Assembly: GCA_038213005.1 (NCBI GenBank)
Contig: JBBQTU010000017.1
Location: 1-31,477 of the forward strand
Length of the DNA: 31,477 nucleotides
Source: JBBQTU01 sp038213005
GTDB lineage: Bacteria; Planctomycetota; Phycisphaerae; Tepidisphaerales; Tepidisphaeraceae
Direction of reading: 5' to 3'
Shown here piece by piece: positions 15,011 through 22,944 of this stretch (the stretch's first letter is position 1; each line of letters opens with the position of its first letter). The position numbers and the translations under genes are program-made. Below the pieces are notes generated by a model. The model did not search any database, had not been told where the DNA came from, and saw only the letters and a list, made by a program, of their open reading frames with translations.

Positions 15011-15877
15011 TCAGCTCTGCGCCGGCATGCCCACTCCGGTCTGCGTGGCCGCACTGGCCGGCTTTCGGGCGGCCGATGCTGCGGCGATCTGCGCCGCGGG
15101 TGTACCGGCCGCCGCGGGCTTGGCCTCGGCGGGCTTGATCATCAGCAGCAGCTCTTCACATTCCAGAGCGCCCTGCACCGTCAGGCGATCTACCATCGTG
15201 CGAAGCACGCCGAAGCTTGCCAGGCACGGAATGGCAAGGGACAAGCCCAGGAACGTGTGGGTCAGGGCGGCCGAGATACCGTTGGCAAGCTGGGCCGGAT
15301 TTGCATTGCCGCCCGCTCGACTCAGGGCCGCGAAGGCGTCGATCATGCCCAGCACCGTACCCAGCAGGCCCAGCAAGGGCCCGAGGTTGCCGATGATGTT
15401 CAGGTATTCAATCCTGCGAAACTGTTCGGCTGTCTGCTCGCCGACGGCGGTCTCCATGGCTTCTTTCATCGCCGAGAAGCTGGGGGCACGCTTGAGCGCG
15501 GGATACATCGCCTTGCTGACAAAGCTGGGATCCGACGCCGTGAACTCCTCGAGCTCGCGGAACTGCCGGGCTGCGATGAGTTCGCGAATGCGCTCAGTGC
15601 TCGCCACCGGCATCAGGACGCTGCGACGCGCCTGGATAAAGCCCTTGACGATCAGCGTCACCGCGATGATCGAGCAGCACATGATGATGACGAACACCAT
15701 GTCGATGTGGCTGAGGATCAGCGTGATAAGCGTGGCGAACATGCTCGGCGGCGATTCATCCTTGCCACCCACAGGAGCCGCAGTCTGTGCGAAGCTGCCG
15801 CTGACGCCAAAGAGGATCGTGGCGACCAGCACCACGAAGAGCAGGATCCGGAACTTTGAGTAACCGTCTCGACGCAT
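15011..15877 (-). CDS. exbB: ExbB/TolQ/MotA-type proton channel
   Basis: A 288-residue inner-membrane protein. It has a signal peptide ending in SGSFA (about residue 30), a first membrane helix around 54-78, a cytoplasmic segment, and two paired helices in the MotA/TolQ/ExbB domain (NLGPLLGLLGTVLGMIDAF about 155-175, and ISAALTHTFLGLSLAIPCL about 195-215). These are the conserved helices of the stator channel. The C-terminus is an alanine/proline-rich tail. ATG 15877 is preferred to GTG 15892 because AAAGGG lies 6 bases before it. The N-terminal signal peptide and extra helix are typical of the long ExbB form. It follows the vWA gene by 17 bases. Confidence 0.9.
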   Translation of the reverse strand: MRRDGYSKFRILLFVVLVATILFGVSGSFAQTAAPVGGKDESPPSMFATLITLILSHIDMVFVIIMCCSIIAVTLIVKGFIQARRSVLMPVASTERIRELIAARQFRELEEFTASDPSFVSKAMYPALKRAPSFSAMKEAMETAVGEQTAEQFRRIEYLNIIGNLGPLLGLLGTVLGMIDAFAALSRAGGNANPAQLANGISAALTHTFLGLSLAIPCLASFGVLRTMVDRLTVQGALECEELLLMIKPAEAKPAAAGTPAAQIAAASAARKPASAATQTGVGMPAQS

Positions 15878-15894
15878 GGGAAACCCTTTCACAA

Positions 15895-16986
15895 TTAGTC
15901 TGGTTTAACCGACCGGTATCGCCCACCATTGTCCTCGGCGATCTTCTTGAGGATGTCCTCAAGGTCAGGATCAACGGTGGTCTGAAGCAGGATCGTGTTG
16001 ACCTTCACATGGCCATCCGAATTGGCCTTCTTGAAAGCCGCCCGAACGGCCTCGTACGACGAAACATTGTCAAAGCCGTCCGTCAGCACGAAAAGGAGTT
16101 CCGGCTTCATCGCAAACGCTTTTTCGATGGCAGCGAACGGATCGGTGCTGCCCTCAGGACCATACCCCTTGATCCAGGCGTAGGCCTTGCTCTTATTATC
16201 AGCCGTCGCGGCCACCAGCGAAGGAGGAAAGCCTTCGACGGACTCGGCCGCACTGCCGCCCTCGGCGCCGTGGAAGAAGATCACGTTAAAGAACTGAATC
16301 GGCTGGAGTTTCTCCAATGTGCGATACAGTTCCTGGCGAAGCATGGGGAACGACACGACCATCGTGCCGCTGGCGTCGCAGAGAAATACGATACGCGTGG
16401 CATTACCGCTGGAGCCAATGAAGCCGACCTTGGGTCCGGTGCCGCCGCCGCCGGGAACGCCAAACGGCGAACCTACCGCATCCCCGCTGCCCAAGCCACT
16501 GCCCGTGCCGGGGTTCAATGCCGTGCTGCCGCCGACGCCGCGTCCGATCAGCCCGGCATTCACTTCCCCCCCGCCCAGGTCCACCTTCAGCTTACTGTCA
16601 ATATCCGCCTTGGGAGCAACATCCTGGACATCAATCTGCGTGTCCGAGGTCATGTTGGGATCAGCGCCCAGACCGGGGTTGGGCACGCCGCCCACCTCGG
16701 CGCCTTCCACGATCGTGGCATCGGGGATGATGATCTGTTCTTTGACGACTTGCGTCACGGTCTGCACTGCCTTGGCCGTCGCGATACCCAGGATGATGAT
16801 GCCGGCGTGCAGCAGGAAAGACGTAACGAATGGCAGGACGTTCTGCACGAATGGATGTTGCCAAAACGTGCCCTGCGGCGACTGCACATAATCCGTCTGA
16901 TCTGCGGCCGGGGCGTCGGGGCGGTCGAGGCGAGATGGCCGCGCTGACTCCGGCGGCCTCGCGTCCGACTGCTTGCTTTCTGCCAT
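15895..16986 (-). CDS. Membrane-anchored von Willebrand factor A protein
   Basis: A 363-residue protein, first gene of the ExbB/ExbD operon. A roughly 48-residue polar N-terminus is followed by one membrane helix (about 49-73), a glycine-rich linker (about 95-190), and a vWA domain (about 197-360). The MIDAS is DASGT at 204-208 (Ser-to-Thr at the fifth position), T281 in GSTDPF, and D303 in LTDGFDN, so metal binding is plausible. The layout of a single helix, disordered linker and C-terminal domain is that of TonB/TolA-type energy-transducing proteins, with a vWA domain where TonB would have its receptor-binding end. The start ATG 16986 follows AGGAG. The motor link is inferred from position. 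Confidence 0.82.
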   Translation of the reverse strand: MAESKQSDARPPESARPSRLDRPDAPAADQTDYVQSPQGTFWQHPFVQNVLPFVTSFLLHAGIIILGIATAKAVQTVTQVVKEQIIIPDATIVEGAEVGGVPNPGLGADPNMTSDTQIDVQDVAPKADIDSKLKVDLGGGEVNAGLIGRGVGGSTALNPGTGSGLGSGDAVGSPFGVPGGGGTGPKVGFIGSSGNATRIVFLCDASGTMVVSFPMLRQELYRTLEKLQPIQFFNVIFFHGAEGGSAAESVEGFPPSLVAATADNKSKAYAWIKGYGPEGSTDPFAAIEKAFAMKPELLFVLTDGFDNVSSYEAVRAAFKKANSDGHVKVNTILLQTTVDPDLEDILKKIAEDNGGRYRSVKPD

Positions 16987-17145
16987 CTTCGCGTCTCCTG
17001 CCGCCGATGAAACCGCCGGTAGGGCGAGGGGCACGGCACCGGCGTAATATAACCCTCGCACGCCCCCCGTCAAATCATTCCCGGAGCGGCATTCCCAGCC
17101 CCCCCCCGCACCACTCGCCGTTTGCTGGACGAGACGACGGCGGGC

Positions 17146-17553
17146 TCAGGCTTGTCGCAGCAACGCCCTGAACCCTGCCTGCTCAAAGTGGCGGTCTGCA
17201 GTCATCGCGTCGGTCACACCTCGCTCTTCCATTACGATGAGGCTGCTGCAATCCGTCAGACTCCATTCCTTATCCGGTCGGGAGACGAACAGGCGCATCG
17301 CCGCCTCCAGCAGGCGGGAGGAGGCTGGTACGATCTCGATTCGCGGATCCTGACGCAACGCTGCAAATGTAGGTTCAACCAGCCGCCGGTGCCGAGCCGA
17401 GCACATCCCGTCGGCATACTCAAACAACACATACTCGGTTGTAATCAACCGACCCATCTGCCGACGATGAAGTTCCACGGCTTTCTCGTGGTAGCCATCG
17501 TCGGTGAGAACCAGTGCGATCAGATAGGCCGTATCGATGAATGCCGAAATCAC
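17146..17553 (-). CDS. vapC: PIN-domain toxin (VapC-like)
   Basis: A 135-residue PIN-domain protein, expected to be a magnesium-dependent ribonuclease. The acidic residues are in place: D7 (FIDTAYL), E40 (TTEYVLF), D101 (SLTDCSSL) and D120 (TADRHF). It begins with GTG at 17553, overlapping the upstream antitoxin by the 4 bases GTGA, as in many type II toxin-antitoxin operons. The RNA target is unknown. Confidence 0.88.
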   Translation of the reverse strand: MISAFIDTAYLIALVLTDDGYHEKAVELHRRQMGRLITTEYVLFEYADGMCSARHRRLVEPTFAALRQDPRIEIVPASSRLLEAAMRLFVSRPDKEWSLTDCSSLIVMEERGVTDAMTADRHFEQAGFRALLRQA

Positions 17554-17768
17554 CCCGGACCCCTCCGGATATACTTGTCATGGTTCTCAGAAAAGTCCGC
17601 GGGCATTCCACCTTCGGTCGCGAATTTCAGAATCTCCTCAAAGGCATTGGTCGGCCGCTCCTCCGATTCCACCGTCAGGCGCAGTCGCATATTGACCGGA
17701 AGGTCGGCCGGCAACGGATCATCCAGCACCAGTTGCTTACCATCGTAATGAGCATTCAGCACGGTCAT
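17550..17768 (-). CDS. Antitoxin of the PIN-domain pair (DUF104-like)
   Basis: A 72-residue protein. Residues 1-35 form a short beta-rich start (NAHYDGKQLVLDDPLPADLP) resembling DUF104/AF2212-like antitoxins, and the rest (NAFEEILKFATEGGM) could be the helix that occludes the toxin's active site. It precedes and overlaps the PIN toxin, the expected order. The pairing is firm; the family name is an inference from the first 35 residues. Confidence 0.78.
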   Translation of the reverse strand: MTVLNAHYDGKQLVLDDPLPADLPVNMRLRLTVESEERPTNAFEEILKFATEGGMPADFSENHDKYIRRGPG

Positions 17769-17804
17769 AGCGCACCTCGCATCGCATTATACACGCCCCC
17801 GCCG

Positions 17805-18854
17805 CTACAGGGTTCTGGGGGCCACCCACTTGTTCTTGCGGCAGCCCTGGTACATCGCCTCCATGACCGCGCTGCGATAGGCCGCCTCCCGGGCGGTAAC
17901 CAGCTTCTGGTCCGCAAGCCCCACCAGCGTGTTGACCCATGAATCCAGCCCCGCCGGGATGCCCGCAGCCAGTTGCGTGTAGGGCTGGTCATCCTTAATG
18001 CCCAGCTTGTCGCACTTGAAGTAGAGCTTGCCATTGATGATCGCGGCGTGCGCCTCCGTACCGCTGACCAGCAGGCTCAGCGGATTGGCCACGTCGTCCC
18101 AGGCGGCCGCGAGAGTGCCGATCGCGCCGTTCTTAAATCGCAGCATTCCCTCGCCCGTCTCGTCGCAGAAACTCACCTTGCCCGCGGCATCCTTGTTCTC
18201 GTACCGCTTGGTGCCCGTAGAGATGGTCGCCGTCGCCAGTTCCACCTCGCCCATCAGCCACAGCATGATGTCCAGCGAATGGGTGCCCAGGTCGCCAAAG
18301 GCGCCGACGCCCGAAATGGCCGGGTCCGCCATCCAGCGCCAATCCTCGCCCGGCTGCTCGGGCTTGGCGGCAAACCAGTTGCCCAGCGCGCCCGAGTGGC
18401 AGTTCGAGCTGCGAACCCGCGTAATCTGCCCAAACGTCCCCTTCTCGATCTGCTCCTTGATGAATAGGATCTGCGCCGAACCGCGCATGAAATACCCCGT
18501 GCTAAACAGCACGCCGGCCTTCTCGATCACCTTCGCCATCGCGTAGCCGTCCTTCGCGGCCATCCCCATCGGCTTCTCCACGAACATCGGCTTCCTGGCC
18601 TTGGCCGCCTGCTTCACCAGTTCCTGGTGCCGGCCGGTCTCCGAGCAGATGATCACGCCGTCGATCGTCTTGTCCTTCAAAATCTCGGCCGAATCATTAA
18701 CTGACACGGCACCGGCTTCGACCGCCCACTTCTGCGATCGCAGCGGATTGGGATCCCACAGCTTGACGAGTTTCGCATCCTGCCGCTTCATGATGTTGCG
18801 GACAAAGCCCGGGGTATGAATATGGGCACAGCCAAGAATTCCAAGTTGAACCAC
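17805..18854 (-). CDS. Gfo/Idh/MocA-family oxidoreductase
   Basis: A 349-residue NAD(P)-dependent sugar-type dehydrogenase, cytoplasmic (no signal peptide). The Rossmann start VVQLGILGCAHIH is at residues 1-13 and the catalytic-lysine block FVEKPMGM at 91-98. The C-terminal domain includes GAFGDLGTHSLDIMLWLMGE, with the conserved histidine and aspartate. The family typically oxidises a hydroxyl of a sugar or inositol derivative; the substrate is not predictable here. GTG 18854 is used because AAGGAG lies 5 bases before it, and the longer frame to 18944 has no support. The nearest downstream genes are the toxin-antitoxin pair, so it is probably its own unit. Confidence 0.88.
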   Translation of the reverse strand: MVQLGILGCAHIHTPGFVRNIMKRQDAKLVKLWDPNPLRSQKWAVEAGAVSVNDSAEILKDKTIDGVIICSETGRHQELVKQAAKARKPMFVEKPMGMAAKDGYAMAKVIEKAGVLFSTGYFMRGSAQILFIKEQIEKGTFGQITRVRSSNCHSGALGNWFAAKPEQPGEDWRWMADPAISGVGAFGDLGTHSLDIMLWLMGEVELATATISTGTKRYENKDAAGKVSFCDETGEGMLRFKNGAIGTLAAAWDDVANPLSLLVSGTEAHAAIINGKLYFKCDKLGIKDDQPYTQLAAGIPAGLDSWVNTLVGLADQKLVTAREAAYRSAVMEAMYQGCRKNKWVAPRTL

Positions 18855-18859
18855 TGTCG

Positions 18860-18865
18860 CTCCTT
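18860..18865 (-). promoter_or_regulatory. Ribosome binding site deciding a GTG start at 18854
   Basis: AAGGAG on the minus strand, 5 bases before GTG 18854. Confidence 0.6.
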
Positions 18866-18994
18866 CAAATAAATCAAAAACCTGGCCGCCCGCAGTGGAG
18901 CGACCCGAACGAAGCATTATCCCACAGCGTCGCCCGGCCCGCAACGGCCGCAGAGGTGCAGCCCGCAGCGGGCGTGCAGGACACTTAAGGCGAT

Positions 18995-19031
18995 CTGGAG
19001 TGCTGCGAGCTTCTCGCAGCTTTGACGAGCC
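18995..19031. repeat. GGAGTGC hairpin repeat, copy 1
   Basis: Stem GCTGCGAG (19002-19009), loop CTT, stem CTCGCAGC (19013-19020), preceded by CTGGAGT and followed by TTTGACGAGCC. A second copy at 19283-19316 has the same flanks and loop but a different stem. Confidence 0.6.
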
Positions 19032-19099
19032 GACCTTGTCGGCGGCAGGAATACATCGGCGCCTTGTGGGACGCAGTTAGTGACGCGGCATGTCCTACT

Positions 19100-19150
19100 C
19101 TGCTGCACCGCCCTCCCGGCGAGTTTCTCGCCGGGAGGGCAGTGCAGCAG
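19100..19150. repeat. Long near-perfect palindrome
   Basis: A perfect 13-bp stem (19111-19123 with 19127-19139, CCCTCCCGGCGAG), loop TTT, extended after a 2-base mismatch by a further 9-bp stem (19100-19108 with 19142-19150, CTGCTGCAC). Its right half is repeated at 19323. Confidence 0.7.
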
Positions 19151-19183
19151 GACTGGCAATATGAACTGCGTCCTGTTTGATTT
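19125..19183. repeat. 59-bp direct repeat, copy 1
   Basis: The stretch from TTCTCGCCGGGAGGG to CGTCCTGTTTGATTT is repeated at 19323-19381 with three differences (56 of 59 bases identical). Confidence 0.75.
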
Positions 19184-19232
19184 TCTCAGAAAAAGAAGAG
19201 GTGGGACGACTGCTGTTCAAGGGGCGCCAATC

Positions 19233-19255
19233 TCAGCCCAACGGGGCGACATGTG
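19233..19255. repeat. AGCCCC hairpin repeat (copy B)
   Basis: TCAGCCCAACGGGGCGACAT, one of seven copies of the family in this window. Confidence 0.55.
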
Positions 19256-19282
19256 CGCAGGGCACCTCCGGCGGAGGATCCC

Positions 19283-19316
19283 TGGAGTGCGGTAAGCTTC
19301 TTACCGCTTTACCGAG
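19283..19316. repeat. GGAGTGC hairpin repeat, copy 2
   Basis: Stem GCGGTAAG (19289-19296), loop CTT, stem CTTACCGC (19300-19307). Four stem positions differ from copy 1, and in each case the opposite base differs to match. Confidence 0.6.
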
Positions 19317-19322
19317 GCGAGC

Positions 19323-19381
19323 TTCTCGCCGGGAGGGCAGTGCAGCGGGACTAGCAGTATGAACTGCGTCCTGTTTGATTT
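19323..19381. repeat. 59-bp direct repeat, copy 2
   Basis: Second copy of 19125-19183 (three mismatches). It lacks the left half of the palindrome. Confidence 0.75.
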
Positions 19382-19803
19382 GTCACCGGCGCTCAATCGC
19401 GTCCTGTTTGATTTGTCCGCTTTGCGGATGGCCGCTCCCTGTTTGACCACGGCGGACTGCTATTGGACCTTCAGCATCTTCTCCAGACCAAGGTTGACGT
19501 CATCGACGAAGAAGAGATGCGCCCCGGTTTCGCGAGCATTTGAGCAAGGAGGCCGTTGCCCTATGAGGCCCGCTCGCCGGGACTCTGGCGAAACCCAACC
19601 CTTGGATCGGGGCTGCATTCGACCATCGGGGCTAGAGAACAGGACGCGCAGAGAATCGCTTGGGCCACGGATTGCATCCGGCGGATAAAGTAGCACGAGC
19701 CGTCCTCGGCCGTAGCACTTATCGTCAGGCGACAGGCTGTCCTGATTCCTGATTTAAAACGGGAAAGCAAACCAATCTCGCGTTCTTTTCGGTCTAAGAA
19801 GAC

Positions 19804-19983
19804 AGAAGACTTTTTATCCGCCCGGTTGAATACAACCTCGATTCACGCCCGGTTGAGTACAACCTTGATTTACACAGATTAAGAAGGAGACCAAAAAGAC
19901 TCATTGGCTGCTTCCACTTTCTTCAATCTGTGAAAATCGGTGCCAATCGAGGCCGTACCCGGCCGGGCGGATAAAACTCTTCT
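19804..19983. mobile_element. MITE-like element, about 180 bp with 21-22-bp terminal inverted repeats
   Basis: The left end 19804-19825 (AGAAGACTTTTTATCCGCCC and two more bases) is complementary to the right end 19963-19983 apart from one substitution and one extra base. The inside holds a tandem 27-bp repeat (19819-19845 and 19846-19872, three differences), each unit with a small GGTTG/CAACC palindrome. There is no coding capacity. A target duplication is not evident, so mobility is inferred only from structure. Confidence 0.5.
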
Positions 19984-20106
19984 AAAAGGGCCGTCACTCG
20001 AATCGCGTCCTATTTGGGATCTATGCTGACATCCTGCACTTCCCATTTGGTTCGCCCGAGTTGGCACAACAGGACGCAGCCTAGCAGGCTATCCGTTGCT
20101 TGCAAC

Positions 20107-21039
20107 TCAACAATCCAACCCCACCACTATGATCTTTCCGGCCCGGCGGCTGACGAGGAGGCCGCCGGGGAAATGGGCTCGGGCCGGGGTGGCGGCGTCT
20201 TGGACCATGGCGAGCAGGCGGTCGAGAACGGCGATCGAGAGGTCATTGGGATCCGCGCCGCGAACGGCGAGCCAGTTGCGCAGGGCATCGCGGGCGAGAA
20301 TGGCGGGCAGGCCGCGGACCTGGGTTACGGCGAAGGTGCTATCGAGCTGGGGCGACTGGGCGACGAGCCAGGTGTTCAGGTCGGCAGCGTGGCGGGCGAG
20401 TTCGACGAGGTCGGCGGCGAGCTGGGCGCGGGTGGCGAGGTAGGCTCGCACGCGGTTTCGGAGGTATTTGCCGCTGGCGTTGCTGGAGTCTTCGCGCCAG
20501 GGGAGTGAGGCCTGGCGGAGGTGGGCTCGGAGCAGGTCGGGCGAGACGGCGAGCAGTGGGCGGCGGATGGTCAGGCCGCGGATCTGGGTGACCGAGGGAA
20601 TGCCGGCGAGGCCGCGGAGGCCGGCGCCGCGGGCGAGGCGGAGCAGGACGGTCTCGGCCTGGTCGGCGGCGTGATGGGCCAGGAGGACGCCGCTGAGGTG
20701 GCGCTCGGCGACGACCTGCTGGAACAGGTGGAGTCGGAGTTCACGGTAGCGGGCCTGAGGATTGGCCGGGAGGGGAGAGGTGATCTGTCGCTGGAGTTCG
20801 TGACGGCGGGCGATGAGGCAGGGAAGATTCCAGCGGGCGGCGAGGGTGGCGACGCTGGCGGCGTCGTCGCGGCTTTCCTGGTCGCGGAGTTCGTGGTCCA
20901 GGTGAACGAGATGCAGTTGCAGGTCGGGGCGGGTGCGGAGCAGGTCGGCCAGCGCGACACTGTCCGCGCCGCCGCTGATGCCGACGGCCCATGGGGCGGG
21001 CGGCACGGAGGCGATCGCGGACTGTAGGAGCATGTGCAT
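20107..21039 (-). CDS. tilS: tRNA(Ile)-lysidine synthase
   Basis: Attaches lysine to C34 of the CAU-anticodon isoleucine tRNA, so that it reads AUA. The ATP-pyrophosphatase P-loop SGGADS is at residues 22-27, followed by HLVHLDHELR and LLAHHAADQAETVLLRLARG, the standard TilS blocks, then RPLLAVSPDLLRAHL and DSSNASGKYLRNRVR, the tRNA-contacting part. The protein has 310 residues, shorter than the roughly 430 of E. coli TilS, because the C-terminal domain is reduced. The frame extends to 21486, but the N-terminal start with SGGADS at the right distance is ATG 21039. It is divergent from the 208-residue secreted protein gene, 25 bases away. Confidence 0.9.
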   Translation of the reverse strand: MHMLLQSAIASVPPAPWAVGISGGADSVALADLLRTRPDLQLHLVHLDHELRDQESRDDAASVATLAARWNLPCLIARRHELQRQITSPLPANPQARYRELRLHLFQQVVAERHLSGVLLAHHAADQAETVLLRLARGAGLRGLAGIPSVTQIRGLTIRRPLLAVSPDLLRAHLRQASLPWREDSSNASGKYLRNRVRAYLATRAQLAADLVELARHAADLNTWLVAQSPQLDSTFAVTQVRGLPAILARDALRNWLAVRGADPNDLSIAVLDRLLAMVQDAATPARAHFPGGLLVSRRAGKIIVVGLDC

Positions 21040-21050
21040 CGGTTCACCGT

Positions 21051-21056
21051 TATAAT
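21051..21056 (+). promoter_or_regulatory. Candidate -10 box, possible leaderless start
   Basis: TATAAT lies 8 bases before ATG 21065. No good -35 is visible 17 bases upstream. If used, the mRNA would begin almost at the start codon. Confidence 0.25.
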
Positions 21057-21064
21057 CGAGAGGT

Positions 21065-21691
21065 ATGAGAAGTCGCCATGTTGTTGTACTGCTGGGGCTG
21101 GCCGGGGTGGCGCTGGGGCAGAGCCAGCCGACAACGGCTCCGGCCGACCCGACGGTCGACTGGCTGCTGGGGGAGAAGTCGGTGGCGGCAACTCCGGCGA
21201 CAGGTCCCAGCACGCTGCCGGCGGGCGGTACGACATCGCCTCTGACGAAACGGGACGCGAACGCTGAGGCACGAACGGGGGCGATCACGATGAGCGATGG
21301 GTCGGTGATCAAAGGGGAGATTCGCAGCACGCCGGGGAAACCGATCCGGGTTTGGGATGATTCGATCAAGCAGTATGTGGACATCCCGTTCAAGGCGATC
21401 GTGAGCGGGACGGCCGGGGTTTTGTGGGAGCGTGATGAGAAGGAATGGCACTTTGTCGCCAGCGGGAGCGACATCAAGGAATACACGGGTAAGACCTATC
21501 CAGCGCGGGAGACGACTTACGAGTTCAGGCTGAGTAGCGGGAAAACGGTGGCCGGGGGCGTGGTGGCACCGCTGTATGTGACGACGGCGGAGGGTGAGCG
21601 GCTGCTGGTGCTGAACAAACGGGCGAAGGGTGAGGTCGGGCAGGGGCTGAAGGACCTGGTCTATGTGCAGGCGATTCGGTTTGAGGACTGA
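21065..21691 (+). CDS. Secreted protein of unknown function
   Basis: A 208-residue protein with a likely signal peptide (MRSRHVVVLLGLAGVALG, cleavage near residue 18-19), a Thr/Pro/Ala-rich linker, then a domain starting GAITMSDGSVIKGEIRSTPG. The domain continues as IRVWDDSIKQYVDIPFKAIV and YEFRLSSGKTVAGGVVAPLY, resembling a small beta-barrel, but I do not recognise the family. GAGAGG overlaps the region just before the ATG. It is 79 bases before the retropepsin-like gene on the same strand, and the two could be co-transcribed. Periplasmic or surface location is expected. Confidence 0.7.
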   Translation: MRSRHVVVLLGLAGVALGQSQPTTAPADPTVDWLLGEKSVAATPATGPSTLPAGGTTSPLTKRDANAEARTGAITMSDGSVIKGEIRSTPGKPIRVWDDSIKQYVDIPFKAIVSGTAGVLWERDEKEWHFVASGSDIKEYTGKTYPARETTYEFRLSSGKTVAGGVVAPLYVTTAEGERLLVLNKRAKGEVGQGLKDLVYVQAIRFED

Positions 21692-21770
21692 GCCGGGCGG
21701 GCGGGTTGAGGGTAGTAGCGTCGGTGCGGATCTCGCAGTTGAGTCTGAAGGCGACAGCAGGAGAACAGAC

Positions 21771-22850
21771 ATGAAGCATCACATCTTGCGGGCAATGGTC
21801 GTGCTGCTAGTGGTCAGCAGCGTCAGCGTGGTGGGGCAGACGCTGCCGACCACGCGGGAGACGCGGGAGGCCAATGACGTCCTGAAGGCGCAGGGACTGA
21901 CCAGGGCCGGAGCGATGTACCTGCTGGAGGCGGATCTGAAGCTGCAGGACGACCTGGAAGCGGTGGGAAGGACGCGGATGGAGCTGGCGAAAAACCGGCG
22001 TAAGCGGGCGGAGATTCAGCAGGTCATCCAGCGGGCGGAGAACTCGGCCCGGCAATGGGCGAAGGAGCGCGCGGATCTGATGCGGCGTATGCAGAGCGCG
22101 GGAGATGTGCGGAAATACAATGAGCTGGTTGGCGAAATGAACCTCCGGGGCGACTGGATCAAGGAGGCCGAGCTGGCGGTCACGCAGCGCGAGCAGGAAT
22201 TGCGGGCGACGAGCGATTCCCCCGACGACTACATCACGCAGGTGCTGGCCGTGTCGGACAAGATCGAGGAGACGGCGAAAAAGTACGAGGCACTGGCGGC
22301 GGATGACTCGGTGAAGGCGGCTTTGGCCAAGGTCAACGCCGGAGCCACGACCAAGTTGAGGCTGGGGCCGTCGGGCCGGTTTGTTCAGGAGTTGCCCCGG
22401 CGGCGCAAGGATCGGGCGGCGATCCAGTCGGCAGAGATCAAGCTGAGGCTGGGCGAAGGCGTGCCGCAGGCGGAGGTGACGCTCAATGGGAAGGTGAAGC
22501 AGGTGATGGTTGTGGACTCGGGCGCGTCAATCGTCACGATCACGGCCGATGTGGCCAGCGCGCTGGGAGTGGTGCCGGCCGCGGGCGATCCCAGCATCAA
22601 GCTGCGCGCGGCCAACGGCAAGGAGATGGAGGCGAAGCTGGTCTTCCTGAAGAGCATCCAGCTTGCACAGTTCACGGTGGAGAATGTGGAATGTGCGGTG
22701 CTCCCGGCATCGGCGAAAGATGCCCCCTGCCTGCTGGGCGGGACGTTCCTTCGGCATTTCGCGTACAAGATGGACCTGGCGGCCGGCACGCTGCACATGT
22801 CGCAGCTCCAGGAAGCGACGCCTGCGGCCCCGAAGCGGACGGAGCGATGA
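21771..22850 (+). CDS. Secreted retropepsin-like aspartic protease with coiled coil
   Basis: A 359-residue protein: signal peptide (1-23), a long charged helical region (about 33-185) likely to form a coiled coil, and a C-terminal retropepsin-like domain (about 220-345). VMVVDSGASIVTI (246-258) carries the catalytic D249-S-G-A motif of single-domain aspartic proteases, which act as dimers; LLGGTFLRHF is the usual late hairpin. The coiled coil could supply the dimer contact. ATG 21771 follows AGGAG by 7 bases; the longer frame to 21663 overlaps the previous gene. It is convergent with the HD-domain gene, 94 bases apart. The substrate is unknown. Confidence 0.82.
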   Translation: MKHHILRAMVVLLVVSSVSVVGQTLPTTRETREANDVLKAQGLTRAGAMYLLEADLKLQDDLEAVGRTRMELAKNRRKRAEIQQVIQRAENSARQWAKERADLMRRMQSAGDVRKYNELVGEMNLRGDWIKEAELAVTQREQELRATSDSPDDYITQVLAVSDKIEETAKKYEALAADDSVKAALAKVNAGATTKLRLGPSGRFVQELPRRRKDRAAIQSAEIKLRLGEGVPQAEVTLNGKVKQVMVVDSGASIVTITADVASALGVVPAAGDPSIKLRAANGKEMEAKLVFLKSIQLAQFTVENVECAVLPASAKDAPCLLGGTFLRHFAYKMDLAAGTLHMSQLQEATPAAPKRTER

Positions 22851-22944
22851 GAGCGGAGGTGATGGATGGGCGGGCAGTATCCGTGAAGGGCGATTTCTCA
22901 CTGGTGACAGGGCGGGCGCTGGTCGGTCAAAAGAAGGGGATGCC

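Larger units (their letters stand above)
18866..20106. other. 1.2-kb repeat mosaic without a supported gene
   Basis: The segment holds three hairpins with different stems, a 59-bp near-identical direct repeat, an AGCCCC-family copy (19233-19255), and a 180-bp inverted-repeat element with an internal 27-bp tandem repeat. The motif CGTCCTGTTTGATTT recurs at about 19168, 19367 and 19399. A minus-strand frame ending ARETGAHLFFVDDVNLGLEK (about 19464-19540) looks protein-like and could be the last piece of a decayed gene, but no family was recognised. Confidence 0.6.

Noticed and set aside
19460..19696. Minus-strand frame ending with LFFVDDVNLGLEKMLKVQ
   Set aside because: Only the last roughly 28 residues look like a protein; no family recognised. 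Possibly the tail of a decayed gene, but not enough to annotate.
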